Below, one piece after another: positions 27,032 to 35,627 of a DNA stretch of 64,000 bases (position 1 is its first letter; each line of letters begins with the position of its first letter). Under the pieces are notes generated by a model. That model saw nothing but the letters and a program-made list of their open reading frames with translations, searched no databases and had not been told where the DNA came from. The stretch comes from Pseudomonas sp. PH1b (lineage in GTDB: Bacteria; Pseudomonadota; Gammaproteobacteria; Pseudomonadales; Pseudomonadaceae), in assembly GCF_000633395.1 (NCBI RefSeq), contig NZ_AYMU01000008.1:1-64000 (forward strand). Reading direction: 5' to 3'. Both the position numbers and the translations under genes were made by a program.

Positions 27032-28221
27032 TGGCCAACCAGGTGTTTGCCAACAATATGGAAGTGTCCTGCAAGTCGGCCGACGGCAAGTCGATCGCCT
27101 GCTTCCCGGATGTCTGTTTCACCCCGCCCCAGGCCCCGCCTACCCCGCTGGGCGTGCCCATCCCCTACCCCAACACCGGCATGGCCAAGGACACCACCAA
27201 GGGCACGCGGACGGTGAAGATCACCCGCAAGGAAGTGATGCTCAAGGACCAGAGCTTCTTCAAGACCAGCTATGGGGATGAGGCTGGAAACGCACCGAAG
27301 AAGGGTGTCGTCACCAGCCGCAACAAGGGCAAGGTGTATTTCACCTCCTGGTCGATGGATGTGAAGTACGAAGGCAAGAACGTCGTCCGGCACATGGACC
27401 TGACCACCCACAACCATGCCTCTCAACCGGGCAATACCATGCCCTGGCCCTACACCGACCGCATGGCGATGGCCAAGGACCTGGCCCAGTGCGAGGGCGA
27501 AAGAAAGCGCGCGAAAGACGCCTGCAAGGACACCGAGCAGAAAATGATCTGCCCGGATATCAGCAAGCTGCAGGCCGCGACCAAGGCCAGGAAGGCTGCC
27601 AAGGACGCCGCAGGCGACGGGTTCAAGGACAACCTGGCCTACGCGGCCAAGCACGCCGAGGTCCAGAGCGAATATTCGTCCCTGGCGCAAACCATCAACG
27701 CCGATCCTTGTCAGAAAGCCATGCGCTGTTTTCTCGTGCCTTTCAAGCCCAACCGATGCTGCCCGGGACAGACCGGCGACCACCTTATCGACTCGGCGTC
27801 CTTTACCGACGGGCCGGCCTTTCCCGGCCAGCCCAGAAGCAAGCACCCGACCAAAGCCGGCTGGAGCAAATACATGACCGACAAGGCCCCGGTCATGTGT
27901 GCGGAGGGGCCCAACCAGACCACCGCGACCCACGGCCAGATGCATACCCGGCGTGGGGTGGTGGCCCTGCACGAGGCCGATGCGAAGGGTGAATGGCCTA
28001 GGTCCAAGGCGACCCATACAGGGGCCAAGGCGGCGAAGAAAACCTTTCCAGATTCAGACTGCAGCCAGGAGTGCCTGGAAGCCCAGTTGAACAGTTATCA
28101 CGACAAGGCCAAGGACCCTGGGCCAGAGAAACCGATCAACGCTAGTGCGTCGATGACCAGTGATCCGCATGAGCGTGGCAAGGCGGTGGCCGAGATGTTC
28201 GCCAGTGAGTCTGCCCGTTAA
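27031..28221 (+). CDS. DUF4150 (PAAR-like) T6SS effector with C-terminal HNH/GHH-type nuclease toxin
   Basis: The 396-residue protein begins with a DUF4150 PAAR-like tip (about residues 1-135): NNMEVSCKSADGK, ACFPDVCFTPPQAPPTPLGVPIPYPNTG, and a region ending HMDLTTHNHASQPGN. A helical, lysine-rich linker follows (150-225). The C-terminal toxin carries CCPGQTGDHLIDSASF (D250-H251), ATHGQMH (H301, H305) and LNSYH (N354-H357), the residue pattern of HNH/endonuclease VII-fold toxins such as Tox-GHH2, although the first motif is G-D-H, not G-H-H. It should be carried on the VgrG tip by the DUF2169 adaptor and attack nucleic acid in target cells. The next gene is the candidate immunity protein. The toxin class is inferred from motifs only. 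Confidence 0.82.
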   Translation: MANQVFANNMEVSCKSADGKSIACFPDVCFTPPQAPPTPLGVPIPYPNTGMAKDTTKGTRTVKITRKEVMLKDQSFFKTSYGDEAGNAPKKGVVTSRNKGKVYFTSWSMDVKYEGKNVVRHMDLTTHNHASQPGNTMPWPYTDRMAMAKDLAQCEGERKRAKDACKDTEQKMICPDISKLQAATKARKAAKDAAGDGFKDNLAYAAKHAEVQSEYSSLAQTINADPCQKAMRCFLVPFKPNRCCPGQTGDHLIDSASFTDGPAFPGQPRSKHPTKAGWSKYMTDKAPVMCAEGPNQTTATHGQMHTRRGVVALHEADAKGEWPRSKATHTGAKAAKKTFPDSDCSQECLEAQLNSYHDKAKDPGPEKPINASASMTSDPHERGKAVAEMFASESAR

Positions 28222-28244
28222 TTCATTTACACCCGGAGAGCAAC

Positions 28245-29171
28245 ATGGATACACGAGATCCACGATTCAGCGGACTGAGCATTACGACTGGAGCTGTTCG
28301 CTATTCAGACCTGAGTTATTTGATTGCCACCAACGACGCCTCTGTCAGTGAAGGTTACGCCGACTCACTGCTGTTCACCCTGGATCGTGGAACCTGGGGC
28401 GCCGGCACCGTGCCCTGGCTTGCCTGTTCCGGAACCGTCTGCCACGTGCCGGCCGAACGTTACCTGGTGCTGGGCACCGATGGTTCGGTACGGGCCAGTG
28501 GCGGCGGCGTAGTCAAGGAGGAGGCCCCCATCGCAACCTGCGGCGTCGACCCGAAAAAGCGCGGCCCCCTTCGTGAAATCCGCGGTATCGCCAAAGGTCG
28601 CGCCTATGCCGTGGGCACTTGCCGGCAGGCCTATGTACGCGACGGCGAAGACCAGTGGCGCTGCATCGACCAGAGCGCCCAGGGCGGCGACACCCCGATC
28701 ACCGACACCAGCTTCGAGTCCATCGATGGGTTCAGCGAGCAGGAAATCTATACCGTCGGCTGGGAAGGCGAAATCTGGAAGTACGACGGCGCTCGCTTCA
28801 CCCAGCAGAACAGTCCCACCAACCTGGCGCTGTACAAGGTTCGCTGCGCGCCGGACGGTTATGTCTATGCCTGTGGCCAGCTCGGAACCCTGCTGCGGGG
28901 CCGCGACGAGCAATGGGAAGTGATCGAGCATGACAGCACCCGGGAAGACCTCTGGGGCATGGAGGTGTTCGACGGACAGCTGTACCTGTCTTCCACCCAT
29001 TTCGTCTATCGCCTCGAGGACGGCAAGCTCAAGCCCGTGGACTTTGGCGACGAGGCTCCACAGAGCTGCTATCACCTGAGTGCGGCCGACGGCATCCTTT
29101 GGTCCATCGGGCCCAAGGATGTCATGGAGTTCGACGGTTCGAGCTGGACCCGGCGCCTGCGCATTGACTAA
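28245..29171 (+). CDS. Beta-propeller-like protein, candidate immunity protein
   Basis: The 308-residue protein has no signal peptide. It shows repeated segments with the spacing of propeller blades (for example EIYTVGWEGEIWKYDG, YVYACGQLGTLLRGR, GILWSIGPKDVMEFDG). GGAGAG lies 5 bases before the ATG at 28245, and the gene begins 23 bases after the effector. Position directly downstream of a toxin gene, cytoplasmic location and no other obvious role make immunity the best guess, but propeller proteins are not the commonest immunity fold. Co-occurrence of this family with DUF4150 effectors would be the test. Confidence 0.6.
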   Translation: MDTRDPRFSGLSITTGAVRYSDLSYLIATNDASVSEGYADSLLFTLDRGTWGAGTVPWLACSGTVCHVPAERYLVLGTDGSVRASGGGVVKEEAPIATCGVDPKKRGPLREIRGIAKGRAYAVGTCRQAYVRDGEDQWRCIDQSAQGGDTPITDTSFESIDGFSEQEIYTVGWEGEIWKYDGARFTQQNSPTNLALYKVRCAPDGYVYACGQLGTLLRGRDEQWEVIEHDSTREDLWGMEVFDGQLYLSSTHFVYRLEDGKLKPVDFGDEAPQSCYHLSAADGILWSIGPKDVMEFDGSSWTRRLRID

Positions 29172-29213
29172 CCCCACAGCCCCAGCCGGCCTCTGCACCA
29201 GGAACGACGCTTG

Positions 29214-30491
29214 ATGAACACACTGCCGCTGGTCCTTGACCTGCATGCCGAAGAAGCCGCTTTCCTCGCCCTGCTGCGGGATCATGCATTGCGCGCACCG
29301 CATTACGACCTGGATGACCTCGACAAGCTGGACCAGCGCATCGACGCGCATCTCGACGGCCTGCGCATTGCCGGTGCACGGGGCCAGGAGGTCCTGCTGG
29401 CGCAGCTCGGGCCTCGGGCCGTCGGTGAGATGTTCGCCAGTGTGGTGCTGGCCTTCGAGGCCGAGGATGCGCCCCTGTTGGCGCGGCTCAGCGAACACTT
29501 GAGAACCGCGGTGGACACCGAGCGCGGTTACCTGATGGCCCTGGGCTGGCTCGACTGGCAGTGCCTGTTGCCCTGGATCGAATCCATGCTCGCCTCCTCC
29601 GAGCCGCTGTTCCGCCGTCTTGGCCTGGCGGCCTGCGGCATGCATCGCTACGACCCCGGCCCGGCCCTGCTGGCCGGGCTTTGCGCTGCCGAGCCCCAGC
29701 TGCTGGCCCGCGCCGCCCGTACTGCCGGCGAACTGCGCCGGCATGACCTGATGGCGAACATTCGCCTGCATCGCCTGCATCAGGAGGACGCCACGCGCTT
29801 CTGGGCCAACTGGGCCACCGCGCAGATGGGTGATCAGAGCGCCCTGGAACTGCTGCGCCCGTTCGCCGAGCAACCGGGGGAATTCCAGTACCGTGCGCTC
29901 TGCGTGTTGCTGGCCTGGCAACAGCGTGAGCCGAGCATTGCCTGGATACGCCAGTTGCTCGAGCATCCCGAACAACGCCGCATCGGCATCCAGGCCATTG
30001 GCCTGCTGGGTGATCCGGCTGGCGTGCCCTGGCTGATCCAGCAGATGAGCGAGCCGCCTTATGCCCGGGTCGCTGGCGAAGCCTTCAGCCTGATCACCGG
30101 CGCTGACCTGGCGTTGCTCGACCTGGAGCTGCAGGACCCGCCGGACTTCGATGCCGGCCCGAATGACGACCCGCACGATGCCCATGTCGCCATGGACCCC
30201 GATGAGAACCTGCCCTGGCCCGCGCCACAGGCCATCGCTGCCTGGTGGCAAGCCCATGGCGGTCATTTCCAGGCGGGGGTCGGTTACATAGGGGGGCTGG
30301 CGCAGAACCAGAACAATTTTCGCCAGGTGCTTGCCCGAGGCCAGCAGCGCCAACGCCTAGCCGCCGCCTGTGGCTTGGCCCGCTTTCAGCCGAACGAAGC
30401 GCTGTTTCCCACCAGCGCACCGACACGGCGACAGCAGAGGCTTTTGGGAAACACGGCGAAGTCCGGGCGATGGACCGGGGCCAATGCCTGA
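29214..30491 (+). CDS. TIGR02270-like HEAT-repeat protein of T6SS island
   Basis: The 425-residue protein resembles the TIGR02270 family found near vgrG and DUF2169 genes. It opens LDLHAEEAAFLALLRDHAL, and has an alpha-helical middle with HEAT-like repeats (for example LEQPEQRRIGIQAIGLLGDPAGVPWLIQQM-type blocks near residues 245-275), followed by FSLITGADLALLDLEL and a C-terminal WW-containing segment AAWWQAHGGHF. Function is unknown; an accessory or chaperone role in cargo loading is inferred from location. It starts 42 bases after the preceding gene and is the last plus-strand gene of the island. Confidence 0.8.
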   Translation: MNTLPLVLDLHAEEAAFLALLRDHALRAPHYDLDDLDKLDQRIDAHLDGLRIAGARGQEVLLAQLGPRAVGEMFASVVLAFEAEDAPLLARLSEHLRTAVDTERGYLMALGWLDWQCLLPWIESMLASSEPLFRRLGLAACGMHRYDPGPALLAGLCAAEPQLLARAARTAGELRRHDLMANIRLHRLHQEDATRFWANWATAQMGDQSALELLRPFAEQPGEFQYRALCVLLAWQQREPSIAWIRQLLEHPEQRRIGIQAIGLLGDPAGVPWLIQQMSEPPYARVAGEAFSLITGADLALLDLELQDPPDFDAGPNDDPHDAHVAMDPDENLPWPAPQAIAAWWQAHGGHFQAGVGYIGGLAQNQNNFRQVLARGQQRQRLAAACGLARFQPNEALFPTSAPTRRQQRLLGNTAKSGRWTGANA

Positions 30492-30555
30492 CTGCCGCGG
30501 CGCTGATCGGCGCTCCCGGATCGACAGCAGCTCGGCGCCGCCAAGCAAGGCTTGC

Positions 30556-31354
30556 TCAGGTTGATGCGTAGGTTCTCAGGCAACACTCGAAGATCCCGAC
30601 ACCGCGATCCTCGCTGTAATCAATGGAGAGTTGTGTGCAAAAGTCGCTGCTGATCAGCCGGACCTCATCGCTTTTGGCTTGATCAAAGTCGAACCCTGTA
30701 CAAAGGCTACGCGCGCTTTCCAGCCTGTAGGCTCCGCAGTATTTCCAGTCGTCATCGATCAGCAGATAGACCCTGCGATCAGCCATTCTGGATGAAGCAA
30801 AATCAAGGCTTGCAGCGGCCGAAGCAAACTCCAGCGGCTCGCAGCTGCTTTCATTGCGGGCCTGCAGCTCGCTGATCAGCTTGTCTGTTTCAGGCAGGCG
30901 CAAAAGCCGCGCCGGATCGAAGTCCGAGTGCAGAAGCAGCTCGATTTTGTCCTTGTAGCCGGCCAGGCGTTTTTTCCCTTGAGCCTTTCGATAAAGGATT
31001 GCTCTTGAGTAGCAAGCAGAGTTCATTGGCAGCACTCGGTTTTCAAACAGCAGGCCCTGCGCTTGGGTCAATGCAGGCCGCAAGCAGCTCGTGTTTGATC
31101 AGCTCTTTTCTGGCAGCGCTCTGATCGGCCCCGGTCATGTCCCACAGGTAAAAGCCTCGCCGTTGCTTTGCCAACAGCGCTTTCTCATAGCCTTTCTCGG
31201 CAAACTTGACGACCTTGCCCGATGGACTGCCATAGCGCTGGATCGGCAACTGCATCAGTCCAAACCACTGTCGCAGCAGCCCACTGACCTCCGTCAGGCT
31301 AACCGCGGCGTTACTCTTCAGCTGCGCGGCAAAGAAGTTGTAGTCCTGGCTCAT
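30556..31354 (-). pseudogene. Frameshifted or overlapping hypothetical gene pair
   Basis: Two minus-strand frames overlap by about 40 bases. The first (31354 to 31043, 103 residues) opens MSQDYNFFAAQLKSN and ends ELIKHELLAACIDPSAGPAV. The second (to 30556) has its first ATG only at 31026, yet a protein-like sequence (LTQAQGLLFENRVLP) precedes that ATG in the same frame. The best reading is one gene of about 260 residues broken by a single-base frameshift near 31075-31085. Two overlapping genes or a sequencing error cannot be excluded. The first frame also stays open upstream of its ATG (NPDQDRSTIDDLKDQEIKG), so the N-terminus may be lost as well. No family is recognised. Lying next to a T6SS island, it may be a decayed effector or immunity gene. 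Confidence 0.5.
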
Positions 31355-31446
31355 GCCTTTTATCTCTTGGTCCTTGAGGTCATCGATGGTGCTCCGATCC
31401 TGGTCGGGGTTGTGCTGGACAGGCGTCCTGCTCCCCGTTCGCGGGC

Positions 31447-32043
31447 CTACCCCAGTTGCAGGAAAAACCCGCCGAGCTGGGCACCTGTCCGTGCTGCAAA
31501 GTCTTCATCGAGAAACAGGTAGCCCATGCCATCGGACAGAATGCCTTTGTGCGCAGGCAACGCCTGGTCCAGGTCGCCCCCATAGATCGACAGCCTCCGG
31601 CGCCCTGCAGGAAAGGACAGCGCCGACTGCAACCAGGCATCCACGCCATCCAGCTTGGAAGCCAGGTTCTCATCATCGTCAGGATCAGCGTTCGCCAACA
31701 GGCGGATGCTTCCCCGTTCCAGCAGTGGCGCTGGCGCCTCATGGCGTTCAGCTGCGGCGCGCAGGTAACCCATGACCACTGCTTCGCAGGCACCCTCCCG
31801 GGCACGCAGCCTTCGGTAGTGGGCCACCTCGCCGGGCTGATAGGGGATGAACAGCGAAACCCAGTAGCCGCTGCCCTTCAATGCCGGGCAAAACCAGCTG
31901 CCTGGAATCGCCAGCAAGTGGGTCAAGGGCACTCCTTCAGCGTCACGTGGCCAAGCCAGCGCCTGTGGCAGGCAGGCCCCGCCTCCCGCATAGGCAGCGT
32001 CGCCGGCAGGCGGCTCGGGGCTGAAGAGCAACTCGTCAAACAT
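31447..32043 (-). CDS. Hypothetical protein (DUF1963-like?)
   Basis: The 198-residue protein has no signal peptide or membrane segment. It is rich in aromatic and proline residues near the N-terminus (LFSPEPPAGDAAYAGGGACL), has VSLFIPYQPGEVAHYRRLR in the middle, and ends GYLFLDEDFAARTGAQLGGFFLQLG. The C-terminal pattern weakly recalls proteins of the DUF1963 type that bind in T6SS or polymorphic toxin loci, but I do not recognise it with confidence. It is followed 92 bases later by the broken gene pair, which could belong to the same unit. Confidence 0.55.
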   Translation of the reverse strand: MFDELLFSPEPPAGDAAYAGGGACLPQALAWPRDAEGVPLTHLLAIPGSWFCPALKGSGYWVSLFIPYQPGEVAHYRRLRAREGACEAVVMGYLRAAAERHEAPAPLLERGSIRLLANADPDDDENLASKLDGVDAWLQSALSFPAGRRRLSIYGGDLDQALPAHKGILSDGMGYLFLDEDFAARTGAQLGGFFLQLG

Positions 32044-32219
32044 CCGTGTCTCTCCGTTCGGTTGTCGCCGGCATCGGCAGCCGAGTGAATGGGCTGTGCC
32101 GCCGATCAGGCGGCGCGCAGATTACCACGGTCAACGGGTTATTCCGTACAGCCCGCCTCCTGCCCGCCCTACTGGCCTGATGCCATTGACGAGATCCCCT
32201 CAAGGGTGGTCCCATGCGC
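32044..32219. other. Upstream region of the riboswitch-controlled receptor
   Basis: This stretch between the minus-strand hypothetical gene and the cobalamin riboswitch should contain the receptor promoter and the promoter of the gene on the other strand. No clear -35/-10 pair or operator was identified by eye. Confidence 0.35.
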
Positions 32220-32405
32220 GCCAGTTTCAGGTGTCCCATGTCGTCGTGCATGGGGTTAAACGGGAAGCCGGTGCGTCATTTCGATGATCAGTCCGGCGCT
32301 GCCCCCGCAACGGTAAGCGAGCGAAGCATTCGACAGACCACTGTGCCAAGGCATGGGAAGGTGAATGCTTCATGCCCCTCGCAAGCCCGGAGACCGGCCT
32401 GCAAC
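32220..32405 (+). ncRNA. Cobalamin (B12) riboswitch
   Basis: Conserved elements of the cobalamin aptamer appear in order: GGGAAGCCGGTGCG at 32272-32285, GCTGCCCCCGCAACGGTAA near 32298-32316, CCACTG near 32338-32343, GGGAAGG at 32355-32361, and the B12 box AGCCCGGAGACCGGCC at 32384-32399. The aptamer ends about 120 bases before the ATG of the TonB-dependent receptor, so cobalamin should repress its expression. A downstream antiterminator or sequestering helix was not resolved. Confidence 0.92.
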
Positions 32406-32524
32406 TTCGTTTGACAACCCCGCGGTGGGCGGGCGCAGTCCGGTTTGCGTGGGCGCGGCTGCCCGCGATTCCCTATGCGTTGTTCCCTCCGGGATTCATT
32501 CATTCCTTATCAGTAGTAGGAATC

Positions 32525-34675
32525 ATGTCCCGTAACTCTCTGTTTCAACATCTGGCGAATCCTTCGCTGCGTTTTACCCTATTGCCGTGCATGGCCATGT
32601 GCACCTCGGTTTTCGCGCAGGAGCAATCCTCCCTGGCGTTGCCCGAGACTCAGGTCAGCGGGGTTTCAGAGCACTTTGAACTGCCCCTGAATACGCCCCT
32701 GCCCGCCGGCTCCCGTCTCAACCTGAGCGCCCTGGAGACACCGGCCAGCACCAGCAGCCTCGGCAGCGACGCCATCCTTAACCGCAACAACCTGACCGTG
32801 CAGGACGCCGTCACCCGTTCACCGGGCATCACCAGCGCGGCCACGCCGGGCAATGGCAACACCGCGCTGTCGGCCCGCGGCTTTACCGGACACACCTCGG
32901 TCATGACCCTGTTCGACGGCGCACGCCTGTACACCGGCGCCGGCAGCCAGACCTTTCCGGTGGACCCGTGGATGATCGAGCGCATCGACGTGATTCGCGG
33001 CCCGGCTTCGGTGCTGTATGGCGAAGGGGCCACCGGCGCGGTGATCAATGTGATCCCCAAGAAGCCCTTCGACGGTGACATCCGCAACCGCCTGCGCCTG
33101 GGGTATGGCTCCAATGATCGCCAGCAACTGGGCCTGGACAGTGGCGGTTCGCTGAGTGACACCCTCAGCTATCGCCTGACCCTCAACCAGCAACAGAGCA
33201 ATGGCTGGGTGGATCATGGCGAATCCCGCAACCTGGCGCTCAGCGCCGCGCTGCGTTGGCAGGCCAGCGATGACCTGAGCTTCACCCTGGCCCATGAACG
33301 GGGCGAGAGCGAACCCTCGAACTATTTCGGCACCCCGCTGATCGCAGGCCAGTACCGCGACAGCCTGCGGGACAAGAACTACAACCTGCGCAACGCCGTG
33401 CAGCGTTACAACGACGAGTGGACCCGTTTCAATACCGACTGGCAGCTCAGCGACGACGTCAGCGCCAGCAACCAGCTCTACTACATCAAGAGCCGCCGCC
33501 ACTGGCGGAACGCCGAGGCCTACAACTGGATCAGCGCCCGGGACCAGTTGCTGCGCGGTGACTACCTGGAGATCAAGCACGACCAGGAACAGATCGGCGA
33601 CCGCCAGAGCTTTACCTTCAATCACTCGCTGTTCGGCCTGGACAGCAGGACCGTGGTCGGCCTGGAGTACAACCGGATCCGCTTCGGGGTGGCCAACAAC
33701 TCGCCCTACAAGGACCTGGGGGGCGACTACATCGCCCCCTGGAACCCTGCTCCCGGTTACTTCCAGAGTCAGTCGCCGTTCTCGGCGCAGACCGAAAGCA
33801 CGACCCGCACCTTTGCCCTGTTTGCCGAAAACCGCCTGCAGCTGTCGGAGCGCTGGTCCCTGGTCACCGGCATTCGCCGCGACCAGAACCACATCGACCG
33901 CAATGACCTGCGGGCCGATTCCCGCAGCGACCGCAGCCTGAGCGGTGGCAACTGGCGAGCCGGCCTGGTGTTTGCCGTCACCGACCAGCTCTCCCTGTAT
34001 GGCCAGTACTCCACCAGCGAAGATGGGGTCAACAACCTGATCAGCCTGAGCCCGAGTCAGCAGCAGTTGGACCTGACCGAATCCAAGCAGACCGAATTCG
34101 GCCTCAAGCAGCAGTTCTGGAACGGCCGTGGCGAATGGACCCTGGCGGCCTACCACATCGTCAAGAAGAAGCTCCTGACCACCGACCCGGTCACGCGCCT
34201 GGCGCAACAGGTTGGCCAACAATCCTCCGACGGCCTTGAGGCCTCCCTGGAACTGGCCCTGGAGCAGGGCTGGAAGGTCTCGGGCAACGCCTCGGTGGTG
34301 CGTGCCGAATACGATGACTTCAATGAAATGGTCGGCGCAAAACCGCTGTCTCGCGCAGGCAACCGCCCCACCAATGTGCCGCGACGCACCGCCAACCTGT
34401 GGCTCAACAAGGCGCTGACCCAGAGCCTGGAGGCCGGCATGGGCCTGCGCTACGTCGACGCCCGTTATGCCAACACTGCCAACACCGTCGATGTCCCGGG
34501 CTACACGGTGCTGGATGCCAACCTGGGCTGGCAGGCCCTGCCCGATGTGCGCCTGGGCCTGCAGTTGAACAACCTGCTGGATCGGCGTTACGCCGTGGCC
34601 CAGCAGAACAGCGGCCAGCAATGGTTGATGGGCGAGCCCCGTTCATTCTTTGTAACCGCGGACTATAGCTTCTGA
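32525..34675 (+). CDS. TonB-dependent outer-membrane receptor (FhuA-like) under B12 riboswitch
   Basis: The ATG at 32525 follows TAGGAA. The 716-residue product has a signal peptide ending near FAQEQ (residue 28), a plug domain (about 50-170: ILNRNNLTVQDAVTRSPGI, LFDGARLYTG, IERIDVIRGPASVLYGEGATGAVINVIPKKP) and a 22-strand-type beta-barrel ending YSF. The sequence looks more like ferri-siderophore receptors than the smaller vitamin B12 receptor BtuB. Because the riboswitch controls it, the substrate is probably a corrinoid or a precursor. No signalling (STN) domain is present. A hairpin follows the stop. Confidence 0.88.
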   Translation: MSRNSLFQHLANPSLRFTLLPCMAMCTSVFAQEQSSLALPETQVSGVSEHFELPLNTPLPAGSRLNLSALETPASTSSLGSDAILNRNNLTVQDAVTRSPGITSAATPGNGNTALSARGFTGHTSVMTLFDGARLYTGAGSQTFPVDPWMIERIDVIRGPASVLYGEGATGAVINVIPKKPFDGDIRNRLRLGYGSNDRQQLGLDSGGSLSDTLSYRLTLNQQQSNGWVDHGESRNLALSAALRWQASDDLSFTLAHERGESEPSNYFGTPLIAGQYRDSLRDKNYNLRNAVQRYNDEWTRFNTDWQLSDDVSASNQLYYIKSRRHWRNAEAYNWISARDQLLRGDYLEIKHDQEQIGDRQSFTFNHSLFGLDSRTVVGLEYNRIRFGVANNSPYKDLGGDYIAPWNPAPGYFQSQSPFSAQTESTTRTFALFAENRLQLSERWSLVTGIRRDQNHIDRNDLRADSRSDRSLSGGNWRAGLVFAVTDQLSLYGQYSTSEDGVNNLISLSPSQQQLDLTESKQTEFGLKQQFWNGRGEWTLAAYHIVKKKLLTTDPVTRLAQQVGQQSSDGLEASLELALEQGWKVSGNASVVRAEYDDFNEMVGAKPLSRAGNRPTNVPRRTANLWLNKALTQSLEAGMGLRYVDARYANTANTVDVPGYTVLDANLGWQALPDVRLGLQLNNLLDRRYAVAQQNSGQQWLMGEPRSFFVTADYSF

Positions 34676-34683
34676 CCCAACGA

Positions 34684-34711
34684 CTGCCGGCGGCCTGCTG
34701 GTCGCCGGCAG
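34684..34711 (+). terminator. Hairpin after TonB-dependent receptor
   Basis: CTGCCGGCG at 34684-34692 pairs perfectly with CGCCGGCAG at 34703-34711 around a 10-base loop, 8 bases after the receptor stop codon. No T run follows, so efficiency as an intrinsic terminator is uncertain. Confidence 0.5.
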
Positions 34712-34883
34712 CCTCTGCCAATCGAGGTTGCACACCGGCCTGGCGCCGCTTTCCCTTGGTCCAGCGCCTGTACCTGCTTGCGCTGCCAGCAGCGCCACCC
34801 CATCGCCAATCAATGTCTATGCTCTGACAGGCGCACTTTGTGCGCCGTCCCCGGATCTTCTCCACCACATGGAAAGCAACCCT

Positions 34884-35462
34884 ATGAAACCGCTCCGCAC
34901 GCTTGCGTACGCTGGTGCCTTCGCCTCGACCCTGTTCACCTGGGGCCTGAGCGCTCATGCCGCAGACATCCCCCTGGGCAGCCAAGCCATGGAGGGGCAT
35001 ATCGTCACCCAGGTTCTGGCGGTGGACCCGGCCAACTACCAGGTCACGGTAGAAGGCCTGGACAAGAGCCCGGTGCCGATCCAGCTCACGGACCAGGCCA
35101 AGGCCCTGCACAACCTGAAAGTCGGCGACAAGGTCGACATACAGGTCATGCGCTCGGTCGCCTACGTGCTCGACACCAACGTTGGCGGCGCCCCCGGGGT
35201 CAGCAACGAAACGGTGACGGTGCGTGCCACCCCGGACAATCCCAACCCGGGTGGCGAGGCTATTCGCCGGGTCAAGGTCACCTCGAAGATCACCCAGATC
35301 GACTTGAACCAGCATGAGGTGACCTTGCTGCCGCCGGAAGGCAAAGTCAGGGTCCTCAAGGTTGAGGATCCTGACCTCCAGGTCCGCATGAAGAAACTCC
35401 AGGTCGGTCAGACCGTCGATGCCATCTACACCGAAGTGCTGAAAGTCAAAACCTCACGCTAG
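34884..35462 (+). CDS. Periplasmic protein of unknown function
   Basis: The 192-residue product from the ATG at 34884 (GGAAAG 8 bases upstream) has a signal peptide cleaved near AHA-ADIPL (residue 26). The mature part has two similar halves: EGHIVTQVLAVDPANYQVTV...NLKVGDKVDIQVMRSVAYVL and RVKVTSKITQIDLNQHEVTL...KLQVGQTVDAIYTEVLKVK, each a short beta-rich module of about 65 residues ending in a KVGD/QVGQ turn. This internal duplication suggests an OB- or barrel-like fold. Function is unknown, and no operon partner is evident. Confidence 0.75.
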   Translation: MKPLRTLAYAGAFASTLFTWGLSAHAADIPLGSQAMEGHIVTQVLAVDPANYQVTVEGLDKSPVPIQLTDQAKALHNLKVGDKVDIQVMRSVAYVLDTNVGGAPGVSNETVTVRATPDNPNPGGEAIRRVKVTSKITQIDLNQHEVTLLPPEGKVRVLKVEDPDLQVRMKKLQVGQTVDAIYTEVLKVKTSR

Positions 35463-35627
35463 GCACGTGCATGCGCCCGCAACCGCCGGGCGCGGTCGAG
35501 CAGGCGCGTGGCGCCGGACGAGCGCTGGAAAGGCATGCGCGCGGATCGGCCATAGACACCGCTCATGCCCCTGCCCTGCGCTGAGGATAAGCACAGGGCC
35601 TGGGGCCGCGGCTGTTGGCACAGGCTG

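Noticed and set aside
32044..32219. A CRISPR array or insertion sequence near the T6SS island
   Set aside because: No regularly spaced direct repeats, terminal inverted repeats or transposase frames were seen here or elsewhere in the window.
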